DNA of 64,000 bases, from contig CALYLW010001023.1 in the NCBI GenBank assembly GCA_944989445.1, positions 149,894-213,893 on the forward strand. The letters are read 5' to 3'. Shown here one piece after another: positions 21,203 through 32,789 of this stretch (its first letter is position 1; each line of letters opens with the position of its first letter). The translations under genes were made by a program, and so were the position numbers. The notes below the pieces were generated by a model, which saw only the letters and a program-made list of their open reading frames with translations, had not been told where the DNA came from and made no database searches. The stretch is from Ampullaceana balthica (taxonomy: Eukaryota; Mollusca; Gastropoda; Lymnaeidae).

Positions 21203-21435
21203 TGTGTCATTGTCTGTGTTGTGTCATTGTCTGTGTTGTGTCATTGTCTGTGTTTGTGTCATCGTCTGTGTTGTGTCATTGTCTGTGTTGTGTCATTGTC
21301 TGTGTTGTGTCATTGTCTGTGTTGTGTCATTGTCTGTGTTGTGTCATTGTCTGTGTTGTGTCATTGTCTGTGTTGTGTCATTGTCTGTGTTGTGTCATTG
21401 TCTGTGTTGTGTCATTGTCTGTGTTGTGTCATTGT
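21203..21435. repeat. 17-bp tandem array, about 13 copies
   Basis: The unit is GTGTTGTGTCATTGTCT. Open frames in three phases (C-V-V-S-L-S and similar) are artefacts of the array. Confidence 0.96.
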
Positions 21436-21831
21436 ATGACTAGCGAGAAGTTCGCGAACCTTAGGTCTCCATTGCTGCTTGGTTCTATGGATTCCAACAA
21501 TCTATAAAGTCTACCTCACAGTTTGACCATTGGTCAGTGCAGAATGTGGTGTCAAATTGTATAGAAACAAAATGGGTTTAATTACTTGTCCACTTAACTT
21601 AACCGCCTGAATTCTGGGGAGTAACTTACTTTCCTTGTACACACACTTCCTAAACATTAAACAGTTTAGAGAATGTGTAATTTACTACATTGTAATTTTG
21701 TTTTTGGCTAGAACAATGCTGTTACCAAATTTTGCTTCTCTTATGATAACGCAAGAAGATAGTAATAACTTTCTGTTTGAATAATTCCATTCATTACTGT
21801 TGGTTCTTCAGTGTCTAATCTGTTGGGAGGC
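21436..21831. other. Unannotated spacer
   Basis: AT-rich, no supported feature. Confidence 0.4.
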
Positions 21832-22443
21832 AAACTATTCTCTGGTGATAATACATGTCATTTGGTGAATTATTTCAATACATTACATACATAAACTATT
21901 CTCTGGTGATAATACATGTCATTTAGTGAATTATTTCAATACATTACATACATAAACTATTCTCTGGTGATAATACATGTCATTTAGTGAATTATTTCAA
22001 TACATTACATACATAAACTATTCTCTGGTGATAATACATGTCATTTGGTGAATTATTTCAATGCATTACATACATAAACTATTCTCTGGTGATAATACAT
22101 GTCATTTAGTGAATTATTTCAATACATTACATACATAAACTATTCTCTGGTGATAATACATGTCATTTAGTGAATTATTTCAATACATTACATACATAAA
22201 CTATTCTCTGGTGATAATACATGTCATTTAGTGAATTATTTCAATACATTACATACATAAACTATTCTCTGATGATAATACATGTCATTTAGTGAATTAT
22301 TTCAATACATTACATACATAAACTATTCTCTGGTGATAATGCATGTCATTTAGTGAATTATTTCAATACATTACATACATAAACTATTCTCTGGTGATAA
22401 TACATGTCATTTGGTGAATTATTTCAATACATTACATACATAT
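21832..22443. repeat. 61-bp tandem array, 10 copies
   Basis: The unit starts AAACTATTCTCTGGTGATAA and ends ATACATTACATACAT. Single-base variants occur (TTTGGTG/TTTAGTG, CTGGTG/CTGATG, one TGCATG). Confidence 0.96.
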
Positions 22444-23478
22444 AAATATTGGAAAAAGAAACACTTAGTAATATGCCTTTGTTTGAGTCGACTAATTTTA
22501 AATCTACAATTTTCAAGAATCAAGATTTAAGATGACATGACTTGATTCTGTATTTTATCTGTTACAAACACTTCTTCTATAGTCTAATACAGAAGGTTGT
22601 TGCGTAATGGTCGCCCCCCCCCCTTTTTTCCCCCCGCCCGAGCTACCTAGCTTAAGGTCATCTGATAGTCTGGTATGTGCTGATGGTGTTAACGTCTCCC
22701 TGGATGAGTTTAGTTAATCAGTATTGACCACACAAATTTCGGCCCGCATTACACAATACTGACACAATAACGTTGTCTCGTGCGTGTATTCCCTGACGCG
22801 TTGTGGCCAATGGTTTTGTTTGGGCAAAGTTTGGGTCAGCCTGACATTAATTGTTAGTGTTATACCCTACCATCTTGTTTGGGCAAAGTTTGGGTCAGCC
22901 TGACATTAATTGTTAGTGTTATACCCTACTACTATCTTGAGCAGAGTTTTTTCTTTGGTATTCTATCGTTCTAGACTGTCTATACCCTACTCTCTCATTC
23001 TTTCTCTCCCCCGCCCTTAACACTCTACTGTCTACCCCCCCCCCTTCGACTCCCCCCTCTCTCTATCTCTGTTTCTGTCTGCCCCTTCCCGTCCTCTCTT
23101 CTCTGTCGCTTACACTTTCACCGCCCCCCCCAACCAATGACTTACTGCAGGGACGTAGGAAAGGTGCCGAAAGTATGCCCCCCCCCTCTCCTTCCCGTGA
23201 CTATTTTCTCTATCAACAGGTTGGTATTTAGGCAACCAAATTTGTTTTTTTTTGTACCATGAGAGGTGGGGTGTCACTGACGTTGAGGCGATGCCACTGA
23301 CCCTGATGTGATGCTGTGTTGATAATTCATTAAATCCATGCACGGCCGAGACCTCCTCCAACACACAGAATCAACAGACCAGACCTTTGGAATAACAACA
23401 GTAGAAGGGCGGGCTAGGGAGTGGTGTTGTTACAGCTGATTGACATGCTGACCTCTATCACATGGACACAATGTTGAC
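22444..23478. other. Spacer with C-runs and a two-copy direct repeat
   Basis: It contains a long C/T run at 22613-22636, a direct duplication of about 58 bases at roughly 22815-22928 (GGGCAAAGTTTGGGTCAGCC twice) and pyrimidine-rich DNA to 23190. No gene is supported; the 84-residue minus-strand frame at 23110-23364 lacks motifs. Confidence 0.5.
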
Positions 23479-24424
23479 ATGACCCACCACACGTACATGA
23501 ACATGACCCGCCAAACGTACATGACCCACCAGACGTACATGACCCACCACACGTACATGACCCACCACACGTACATGACCAACCACACGTACATGACCCA
23601 ACCACACGTACATGACCCAGCACACGTACATGACCCACCACACGTACATGACCCACCACACGTACATGACCCACCACACGTACATGAACATGACCCGCCA
23701 AACGTACATGTTCCACCACACGTACATGACCCACCACACGTAAATGAGCCACCACACGTACATGAACATGACCCGCCAAACGTACATGACCCACCACACG
23801 TACATGACCCACCACACGTACATGACCCATCACACGTACATGACCCACCACACGTACATGACCCACCACACGTACATGACCCACCACACGTACATGACCC
23901 ACCACACGTACATGACCCACCACACGTACATGACCCACCACACGTACATGACCCACCACACGTACATGACCCACCACACGTACATGACCCACCACACGTA
24001 CATGACCCACCACACGTACATGACCCACCACACGTACATGACCCACCACACGTACATGAACATGACCCGCCAAACGTACATGTTCCACCACACGTACATG
24101 ACCCACCACACGTAAATGAGCCACCACACGCACATGAACATGACCCGCCAAACGTACATGACCCACCACACGTACATGACCCACCACACGTACATGACCC
24201 ATCACACGTACATGACCCCACACGTACATGACCCACCACACGTACATGACCCACCACACGTACATGACCCACCACACGTACATGACCCACCACACGTACA
24301 TGACCCACCACACGTACATGACCCACCACACGTACATGACCCACCACACGTACATGACCCACCACACGTACATGACCCACCACACGTACATGACCCACCA
24401 CACGTACATGACCCACCACATGTA
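23479..24424. repeat. 18-bp tandem array, about 52 copies
   Basis: The unit is CACGTACATGACCCACCA. A roughly 110-base variant block (with AACATGACCCGCCAAACG, GTTCCACC and GTAAATGAG) appears twice, about 372 bases apart, so part of the array was duplicated as a larger segment. Because 18 is a multiple of three and the unit lacks stops, open frames of 115-362 codons run on both strands (H-V-H-D-P-P, T-Y-M-T-H-H, V-V-G-H-V-R). I do not consider any of them genes. Confidence 0.97.
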
Positions 24425-26042
24425 TGGTTCAGATGGCTGGTAGAAAGCACACCATTTTTGGGGCACTTGCTTATACTCTTGTGGTGTATCATAAAATAGC
24501 ATTGAATAGGGTTTGTCGTTTCTAAAACCGGAAAAACGTCATATTTCATTTAGTAATGTTCTATTTTTAGATTGCATTTAGCGGTACAATGCTTTGAAGC
24601 TTAAACACAGTCGAATCAATAAGTTCTAAAAAATTGTTAGCATAGTAAAATTACGAAACTGTTCTTTCTTGTTCAAGTCCAATAAGCTGTCTTAAATTAA
24701 CGAATTAACAAATAGTTGATAAGATACTCCCCTCTCAATATACCTACATTGACATTGACTCTTATCTTTTATTAAATTTTTATGATATTCGCCCCCCCCC
24801 ATGACCCCCATATTTCTATTTAGTTTTCCGCCATATTATGACAAAGCATATTATATGAACTGTTGGCCAGCTAAGGGCATAGGTGTGTAGGTGGGATCTG
24901 AAGAATATCTTGAAATCGACATATAGGGTTGTCTGTGTTGAAGGTTTAAGGACCACTTAACCACTGACTGCACGTTGAAGGTTTAAGGACCACTGAACCA
25001 CAGACTGCACAGCTAGGCTGACTAACACCAAAGTCCGTCATCCACCGACCCTTGAACGGTTTGCCACAGGAAGTGACCGTCTGTCAGTGACGAGTTGTTT
25101 CCCTGATGACAAAGTTAACTGTCATGACATGAGTTCCCGCCCACCCCTTGACAGTCCAGACGGTGGGTTTTATTAACTCAAATTCAAATAAATATAAATA
25201 TATATGTAGTTGGTTTGTCTCCCATTGTCTCTGCTCCAGTTAAGTGCCGCCATCATTCACCCACGTATGTTACCCCAAAGTCCCACCTCAGCTCCACCTA
25301 TGGCTCACACCCCTGTTGACACCCCGCAAAGTCCCCCCCCCAGCACACAGCGACTTCAACACCACCGCCTCTTGGTGACATTTAGGACACTGACAGAATA
25401 GATACGTCACATGTCACATTTAATGGAAGATAAATCCCACAAAAGTTGGCCTTCCCTTAATTTAAACCGTATTATATTTTGAGGTGAGAACCAGTTTTCG
25501 CTCCGACATCCCCCCCTCTCTCTCTCTCTCTCTCTCCCTCCCTCTCTCTCTCTCTCTCTCTCTCACACACAGTAATGGAAAGAAATTGGTGGGTGTAACC
25601 CTAAAGTTTTCTACAGCGCCCTTTGTTGTTGATTCGTTGCTGAATGTCAACGTGACCCCTTCCCTCTCATTAAAAAAAAATAGTTGACAACAATAGACTT
25701 TCAAATTGTGGACTCTTTCTTTCCAACTTTCTATTTCTACTATTATTTGATCTGTATCGGGCCACATTAAGGTCAACGAATGTCTCCATTCTTCAGTTGC
25801 TCATGGTGACGGTTTGAAAGTGTCCTCATTTACCGGGCTTTCATTCCAGGAAATGCCAAGGCCGTCTGGTGAACTCTGTGCCCTTCACCTTGCCTGGCGG
25901 ATCACCTTGCTCGGTCTCCTTCCGTTGTATTGAACGGCGGACCAGGGAACGTAACTCTGTCCACTGGTATCTTGATTAAACGAGGAACAATAACTGATTT
26001 ATTGGTCAGACGTTTAATGAATACATCCGACCACCCACATGT
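24425..26042. other. Spacer with (CT)n tract and a short direct repeat
   Basis: Includes a two-copy repeat of GTTGAAGGTTTAAGGACCAC (about 24938-25014) and a CT-rich tract at 25511-25567. No coding exon is supported. Confidence 0.5.
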
Positions 26043-26945
26043 ATCCCACCACCCACTTATATCCCACCACTTTAACATGTGCTGTGACTACTGTCCCCAA
26101 TGTAATCCTATATCCCACCACTTTAACATGTGCTGTGACCACTGTCCCCAATGTAATCCTATATCCCACCACTTTAACATGTGCTGTGACCACTGTCCCC
26201 AATGTAATCCTATATCCCCCACTTTAACATGTGCTGTGACTACTGTCCCCAATGTAATCCTATATCCCACCACTTTAACATGTGTTGTGACCACTGTCCC
26301 CAATGTAATCCTATATCCCACCACTTTAACATGTGCTGTGACCACTGTCCCCAATGTAATCCTATATCCCCCACTTTAACATGTGCTGTGACCACTGTCC
26401 CCAATGTAATCCTATATCCCACCACTTTAACATGTGCTGTGACCACTGTCCCCAATGTAATCCTATATCCCCCCACTTTAACATGTGCTGTGACCACTGT
26501 CCCCAATGTAATCCTATATCCCCCCACTTTAACATGTGCTGTGACTACTGTCCCCAATGTAATCCTATATCCCACCACTTTAACATGTGCTGTGACTACT
26601 GTCCCCAATGTAATCCTATATCCCCACCCACTTTAACATGTGCTGTGACCACTGTCCCCAATGTAATCCTATATCCCACCACTTTAACATGTGCTGTGAC
26701 CACTGTCCCCAATGTAATCCTATATCCCCCCACTCTAACATGTGCTGTGACCACTGTCCCCAATGTAATCCTATATCCCACCACTTTAACATGTGCTGTG
26801 ACCACTGTCCCCAATGTAATCCTATATCCCCCACTTTAACATGTGCTGTGACTACTGTCCCCAATGTAATCCTATATCCCCCCACTTAACATGTGCTGTG
26901 ACCACTGTCCCCAATGTAATCATATATCCCCCACTCTAACTGTCC
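26043..26945. repeat. 49-51-bp tandem array, about 18 copies
   Basis: The unit is CCTATATCCCACCACTTTAA followed by CATGTGCTGTGACCACTGTC and CCCAATGTAAT. Indels of one to two bases in the CCCACC/CCCC stretch give lengths of 49-51 and shift the frames, which is why several overlapping open frames appear on both strands. Confidence 0.96.
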
Positions 26946-27451
26946 CCAATGTCTTCAGTCTTAAAGTCAACTGACCAAGACAAGGACGTGAGTGACCATG
27001 TAGCCCTTGAATAATGGGGTCAACATCACAGTGACTGGCCGTTAAGTGCCATTTCCCATTTGAGTCCAAGAGCCATCTTCTTTGTTTGTCTATTGGTCCG
27101 CGTGTTTGTTTGTTTGTGAGCTGTTGTGCGCGCGCATCTCCTCGCCCCCTCCCCCCCAGGACACGTAACTCATCTAATGATCCACCTTATCCTGGGTGAC
27201 AAACCCTAATGAACACCTCATATCGATTTCCGATCGATCAGATTTCCTGTCTCACATTTCCACGGAGATAACGCTTGTGTGTGTGTGTGTGTTTACCGGT
27301 GTACCGACTTGTTTGTTGCCCAGTGTTTGGAGTTATTTTTAGCCCATTGTATTAATTCAATTCTCGCGGTAAACATTAGAAACGTGACGTTCTCAACGAG
27401 TTGAACTTTCTGAGAAGCACTAGGACGCAGAGAAATACTTAACTGAACCAT
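26946..27451. other. Unannotated spacer
   Basis: A short GT run at about 27276 and a GCGCGC piece near 27128. No gene recognised. Confidence 0.4.
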
Positions 27452-27845
27452 TGACCATTACTGTTGTATGACCATTACTGTTGTATGACCATTACTGTTG
27501 TATGACCATTACTGTTGTATGACCATTACTGTTGTATGACCATTACTGTTGTATGACCATTACTGTTGTATGACCATTACTGTTGTATGACCATTACTGT
27601 TGTATGACCATTACTGTTGTATGACCATTACTGTTGTATGACCATTACTGTTGTATGACCATTACTGTTGTATGACCATTACTGTTGTATGACCATTACT
27701 GTTGTATGACCATTACTGTTGTATGACCATTACTGTTGTATGACCATTACTGTTGTATGACCATTACTGTTGTATGACCATTACTGTTGTATGACCATTA
27801 CTGTTGTATGACCATTACTGTTGTATGACCATTACTGTTGTATGA
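27452..27845. repeat. 17-bp tandem array, about 23 copies
   Basis: The unit is TGACCATTACTGTTGTA, near-perfect throughout. It decays at the right edge, where related GTTGTATGACTTAACA pieces continue to about 27950. Confidence 0.97.
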
Positions 27846-27949
27846 ATTAACAACACCATTGCCTACAACTGTTGTATAACTTAACAACACCTTTGGCCAT
27901 AACCGTTGTATGACTTAACACCACCATTGCCCATTACTGTGGTATGACA

Positions 27950-28956
27950 AGATCCCGAGCGGGTCAAGTTGACCTCATTAATCTCCAAGCTACCTTGATG
28001 AATGTCTTAATGTGCAGCACTTCCCTAACTCTAACCAGCCAGCTGCCAAGTTATGATACGTTATAGTTTAATTTAACTATTACCACGCGACGAGCGTTAG
28101 GGCTGGGTGCTCTATATATAGTTTCATTTAACTATTACCACGCGACGAGCGTTAGGGCTGGGTGCTCTATATGGAACATTGTGGCGACAAATGTTACTTT
28201 TGATAACCGGTTACCTGGGGTGACAAACGACACTTGAGTACAGACACACCAATGACAAGACGTATGTGTAAAGACACACCAATGACAAGACGTATGTGTA
28301 CAGACACACCAATGACAAGACGTATGTGTACAGACACACCAGTGCCATCACTTTGATTCTATGCGATATTCCGCACGTACAGGGCGTTGAAGTTTTCTCT
28401 AACGTTAATCACGTTGTCTGGGCTATTCTCACGGTCAAAGCAATCTTTCCATGACGTCAGTGATTTAAGGGTACAACTGTCAACTCTGACCTTTAAGTGT
28501 TGGATGAGGTACCGGATGTAACAGGGGCCATTTTGAGGTCCTATTTTGAGAAAAAAACTTGTGAGATTTTTTGTGTTTTGGGAGTTGTTGTGTTACCGTG
28601 CCAACTATGACGTCATGTGCTACACAGACAGAAATGTTTTTGTTGTTTTATTAAGCATGCACAATGCTACTTCTTAAAGCATACATTTGAGGGCATGTCC
28701 AAAATATCATGTACAATTCTTAAAGAAATTGTAGTACTTACTTGTTCTGGTACAAGACACTCACCAGCATGTCATTTCGTAATAAATGCCAGTCTGGTGA
28801 TGACATGCTGTGCCCGGGATAGTGCATGGTTGTTTGACCCTGACATTCAAAGGTCACCCTAGCCTGGCAGTCAAAAGTTCAAAAATTGTAGACTAATTTT
28901 AGACTTATTTTTATTCCATCTATCTTGAGCCCTTCCAAAAATTCAATCTGGTACGT
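27950..28956. other. Spacer with two small tandem repeats
   Basis: A direct duplication of about 54 bases lies at 28068-28172 (ACTATTACCACGCGACGAGC twice). Three copies of a 30-base unit (CAGACACACCAATGACAAGA..) lie at 28242-28341. The frame at 28617-28862 has no recognised motif. Confidence 0.55.
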
Positions 28957-29655
28957 CATGGGTTTCCAAAGTCCGGCCCGTGAAACAATTTTAACTGGCC
29001 TGCGGCCTCATCTTTATTTTGAACAACGTGGAAATCGATTTTTAAAAAACGCGATGAAGTTAAGTGTATAAAATTCGTTGACGGCCTACCGTAAAAATCG
29101 ATGACGTCATTTTTTTCGTCCACCCAGAAGCGGAAATGAAAGTGGTTTCAGGGAACTTAGAAATTTTAAATTGTTTTTTTGCATCAAGATTTTTGAAACA
29201 ATTTTTTGGCTTTTGTTAATTTCAAAACATGTGTGTGAGTGAAGAATGACTTGACCTTGTTAAAGACCAATCAAGGGGAAAAGATTTATTTGCTTCCGTT
29301 GGTTCTGCTGTCAATGTTAGTCAACTTCCAGGAAAAAAAAACTATCAGTAATTATTACTGATGGTGCTCCAGCCATGATTGGTCAGCATAGTGGACTAGC
29401 AACGCGTGTCTGTAACAAAGTCAGCGAAGAGGCCGGCAAAGCTTTTAAACTTCATTGTATCATTCACCAACAAGTTATTTGTGCCAAACATCTTAGATGT
29501 GATCATGTCATTAAGACAGTGATAAAAGCTATAAACTCTATTTGCTCTAAAGACCTGTTTCACCGCCAGTTTCAGCAGTTTATTCTGGGAGAACACGTAG
29601 ATGTTGTGTATCACCATAATATAAGTTTGCTCAGTCGAGCGACAGCACTTTAGAG

Positions 29656-29849
29656 CAGGGGTTCTCCAAACTTTTCTACCGGAGGGTCGCATTAACTGTC
29701 AAACAGCAGTTTGGGGCCGACTACACACAGTTTTGTGGTAAACTACAGGTAAAAATAGTATCTTTTTTATATTAAAAGGTCTCCAGGGGCCGGATGAGAA
29801 GGCCTCGCAAGCCGCATCTGGCTCGCGGGCCGTAGTTTGGAGACCCCTG
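29656..29849 (+). mobile_element. hAT-type MITE, family M2, inside the transposase pseudogene
   Basis: The ends are CAGGGGTTCTCCAAACT and AGTTTGGAGACCCCTG. The flanking octamers CTTTAGAG (29648-29655) and ATTTAGAG (29850-29857) differ at one base. It is the same family as 43081-43290, in the opposite orientation. It interrupts the transposase coding sequence right after the L-S-R-A-T-A-L segment. Confidence 0.88.
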
Positions 29850-30529
29850 ATTTAGAGAGCCTCCACACATTTAAATAAGAAACGGGGGTATTAATTATGG
29901 AAAATAAAGAACAACCAATTCCCGAAATATCTGATACTGCTTGGCTGGCAGATTTATCATTTTTAGTTGATGTGACTGTGACAAGACATCTAAACGCTCT
30001 TAACACAAATCTTCTAGGGCACAATACAGTGGTAAGCCAATTATATTCACATATCAAGGCCTTTGGAAACAAGCTGCAATTTTTTCAAAGGCAACTGTCT
30101 CAAATGCAGCCTAATACCACGTATTTCCCCTCACTACAGGAAATCACGACAATTTTTCCAGAAAGAAGCTTCAATGAACAAATGCAGAGGTATGTTGAAG
30201 ATATCACGTGATCCCTGGCTGATGAATTTCAAAGACCCTTTCAGGACTTAACAACTATTGAAAAGGACATCATGTTTTTTTCTTCACCTTTCTCTGTTGA
30301 CCCTGATAATGCTCCAGGCAGCTGGAAACTCATTGAGTTGTAAAGAGATGCTGAATGTCGCTGCACACAAAACAGCTTTCCCTCATTGAATGTTACAGTC
30401 AGCTGGATAAAGAGAGATTCAAAGAGATTCGAAAATTTGCGAAGAAAATGCTCAGCTTGTTTAGCTCGACATACTTGTGTTAGCAGACGTTTTCAGTGAT
30501 GCATTTTAACAAGAACCGTGTGAGAATAA

Positions 30530-30669
30530 GTGACTCTCATCTGTGTGATATCATGACTCTCATCTGTGTGATATCATGACTCTCATCTGTGTGATATCAT
30601 GACTCTCATCTGTGTGATATCATGACTCTCATCTGTGTGATATCATGACTCTCATCTGTGTGATATCAT
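30530..30669. repeat. 23-bp minisatellite within the transposase pseudogene
   Basis: About six copies of ATGACTCTCATCTGTGTGATATC. The unit corresponds to the transposase stretch encoding S-D-S-H-L-C-D-I, so coding sequence was expanded into a minisatellite after the gene died. Confidence 0.85.
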
Positions 30670-30796
30670 ACGAGCATCGATCCTGACTTCTCCTATTTAC
30701 TGCATTCAAGATCTCAGTTTCACACTTTACATTAAAATGACCCATGTCATTTTTTTTACTAGTCTTATATTAACTTGCTTTGTAAGTTTAATCCGA

Positions 30797-30992
30797 ACCG
30801 TCCCACTATTTGTTGATATTTTTTTCACGTGCCCAGTTCACGCGTTGACGCCGACCGTCACTGTTTACACCCCCAACCGCCCCTGCGCCCAGTTTTAAAA
30901 CCAGGGGAGATAATTGTGTTTCAGTCTGTAAATGTCGCGTTTAAACATAATCACTACTTTTAGTTATGTCTCATATATAAGGGATTTATAGT
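30797..30992. mobile_element. Family C repeat fragment in the hAT element
   Basis: Matches 13150-13345 and 48240-48430 (CACGTGCCCAGTTCACGCGT, GGTTTTAAAACCAGGGGA-like and ATATAAGGGATTTATAG segments). It lies inside the older hAT copy. Confidence 0.7.
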
Positions 30993-31197
30993 CAAAAGGT
31001 AAGCTGGCTTTGCACTTACTGTAAAATGCGTAGACTGAAAAGTAGAAAATTAGTGCATTTTTTAATATAAGACTAGTTTTTTAAAAAGTGTTTTTAATTT
31101 TGATTATTAAAATATTATTTTAATCCGGCTCACGAATATCTTTACTTCAAGGAATATGGCCCACCATGCAAAACGTTTGGACGCCCCTGTGGTAGAT

Positions 31198-31614
31198 CAT
31201 GTTGCGTTTTAAAAGCGGCGTAGTAAAAGTAAAAATAAAAGTGTGTGTGTGTGTGTGGTGGGAGGAGGTGGAGGGGAGCCACAGGAAGTTGTCTGATTGT
31301 CGTAGTCTAGTTGGTGGCAGGGAAACAATGGAGTTGTTGACAAGAACAAAGAATATACTTGGAGACAAAAATCTTTGGTGCAATAATTGTATATTCCACC
31401 TCACGACCCAGTGCTTGGTTGACGTCTAGTACAACTTCCTGTCTCACTGACACCCCCTCCCCCCCCCCACGTAAAGTCCCGTGCATGTTTGCTCAGTGTG
31501 TGTTTGCTAGACTGCTGACTCGTCACGTAACGTCGTCCTGGGTGGTGACAGACTAACTAAGGTGTGGGACTTTAAAAAATGGGACCTTTGCAACATGCGC
31601 TTCTTACGGCTCGG
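31198..31614. other. Unannotated spacer
   Basis: Includes a GT run at 31241-31257. The short frames at 31147-31404 (minus) and 31199-31429 (plus) overlap and have no motif. Confidence 0.4.
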
Positions 31615-32775
31615 ATCTCTACTGGGCCCCTGATTTCTTATCTCACATAGTTGACCCCTGATTTCTTATATCTGACATAGTTGACCCCTGATTTCTTATC
31701 TTACATAGTTGACCCCTGATTTCTTATCTCACATAGTTGACCCCTGATTTCTTATATCTGACATAGTTGACCCCTGATTTCTTATCTCACATATTTGACC
31801 CCTGATTTCTTACATCTGACATAGTTTACCCCTGATTTCTTATCTCACATAGTTGACCCCTGATTTCTTACATCTGACATAGTTGACCCCTGATTTCTTA
31901 CATCTGACATAGTTGACCCCTGATTTCTTACATCTGACATAGTTGACCCCTGATTTCTTATCTCACATAGTTGACCCTTGATTTCTTACATCTGACATAG
32001 TTGACCCCTGATTTCTTATCTCACATAGTTGACCCCTGATTTCTTACATCTGACATAGTTGACCCCTGATTTCTTACATCTGACATAGTTGACCCCTGAT
32101 TTCTTATCTCACATAGTTGACCCCTGATTTCTTATATCTGACATAGTTGACCCCTGATTTCTTATCTCACATAGTGGACCCCTGATTTCTTACATCTGAC
32201 ATAGTTGACCCCTGATTTCTTATCTCACATAGTTGACCCCTGATTTCTTACATATGACATAGTTGACCCCTGATTTCTTACATCTGACATAGTTGACCCC
32301 TGATTTCTTACATATGACATAGTTGACCCCTGATTTCTTAACTCACATAGTGGACCCCTGGTTTCTTACATCTGACATAGTTGACCCCTGATTTCTTATC
32401 TCACATAGTTGACCCCTGATTTCTTACATCTGACATAGTTGACCCCTGATTTCTTATCTCACATAGTGGACCCCTGATTTCTTACATCTGACATAGTTGA
32501 CCCCTGATTTCTTATCTCACATAGTTGACCCCTGATTTCGTATATCTGACATTATAGTTGACCCCTGATTTCTTATCTCACATAGTAGACCCCTGATTTC
32601 TTATCTCCCATAGTGGACCCCTGATTTCTTATATCTGACACAGTTGACCCCTGATTTCTTATCTCACATAGTTGACCCCTGATTTCTTATCTCACATAGT
32701 AGACCCCTGATTTCTTATCTCACATAGTAGACCCCTGATTTCTTATCTCACATAATAGACCCCCGATTTCTTAAA
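31615..32775. repeat. Dimeric 28/30-bp tandem array, about 40 monomers
   Basis: Two monomer types alternate irregularly: CCCCTGATTTCTTATCTCAC+ATAGTTGA (28) and CCCCTGATTTCTTACATCTG+ACATAGTTGA (30). Variants include TAGTGGA and TAGTAGA, with a run of the short type at the right end. Confidence 0.95.
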
Positions 32776-32789
32776 CAAAAAATTTGTCC

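Larger units (their letters stand above)
29260..30690 (+). pseudogene. hAT transposase pseudogene, GTF2IRD2/Charlie8-like
   Basis: Fragments in several frames resemble the hAT transposase family that also gave rise to GTF2IRD2. First (about 29335-29653) is a catalytic-core part with a DGAPAMIG-type motif followed by KLHCIIHQQ and RQFQQF. Then (29897-30211) comes a part containing WLADLSFLVDVT, LNALN, KAFGNKL and FPSLQE. Last come C-terminal pieces with FSSPFSVD and a dimerisation-like SLF-SSTY region near 30460. Breaks seen: frameshifts before 29375, a MITE inserted at 29656, stops at about 29876, 30209 and 30341, and a tandem expansion at 30530-30669. It cannot encode an active enzyme. Confidence 0.8.
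28957..31189 (+). mobile_element. hAT element with broken transposase
   Basis: The left end (CATGGGTTTCCAAAGTCCGG) and right end (..GTTTGGACGCCCCTG) are imperfect inverted repeats. The flanking octamers TGGTACGT (28949-28956) and TGGTAGAT (31190-31197) match at 6 of 8 positions. Inside are a decayed transposase, a nested MITE (29656), a 23-bp minisatellite (30530) and a family C fragment (30797). It is an old copy. Confidence 0.75.

Noticed and set aside
23414..24549. Frames of 115-362 codons rich in H-V-H-D-P-P or T-Y-M-T-H-H
   Set aside because: They are products of the 18-bp array, open in several frames and both strands.
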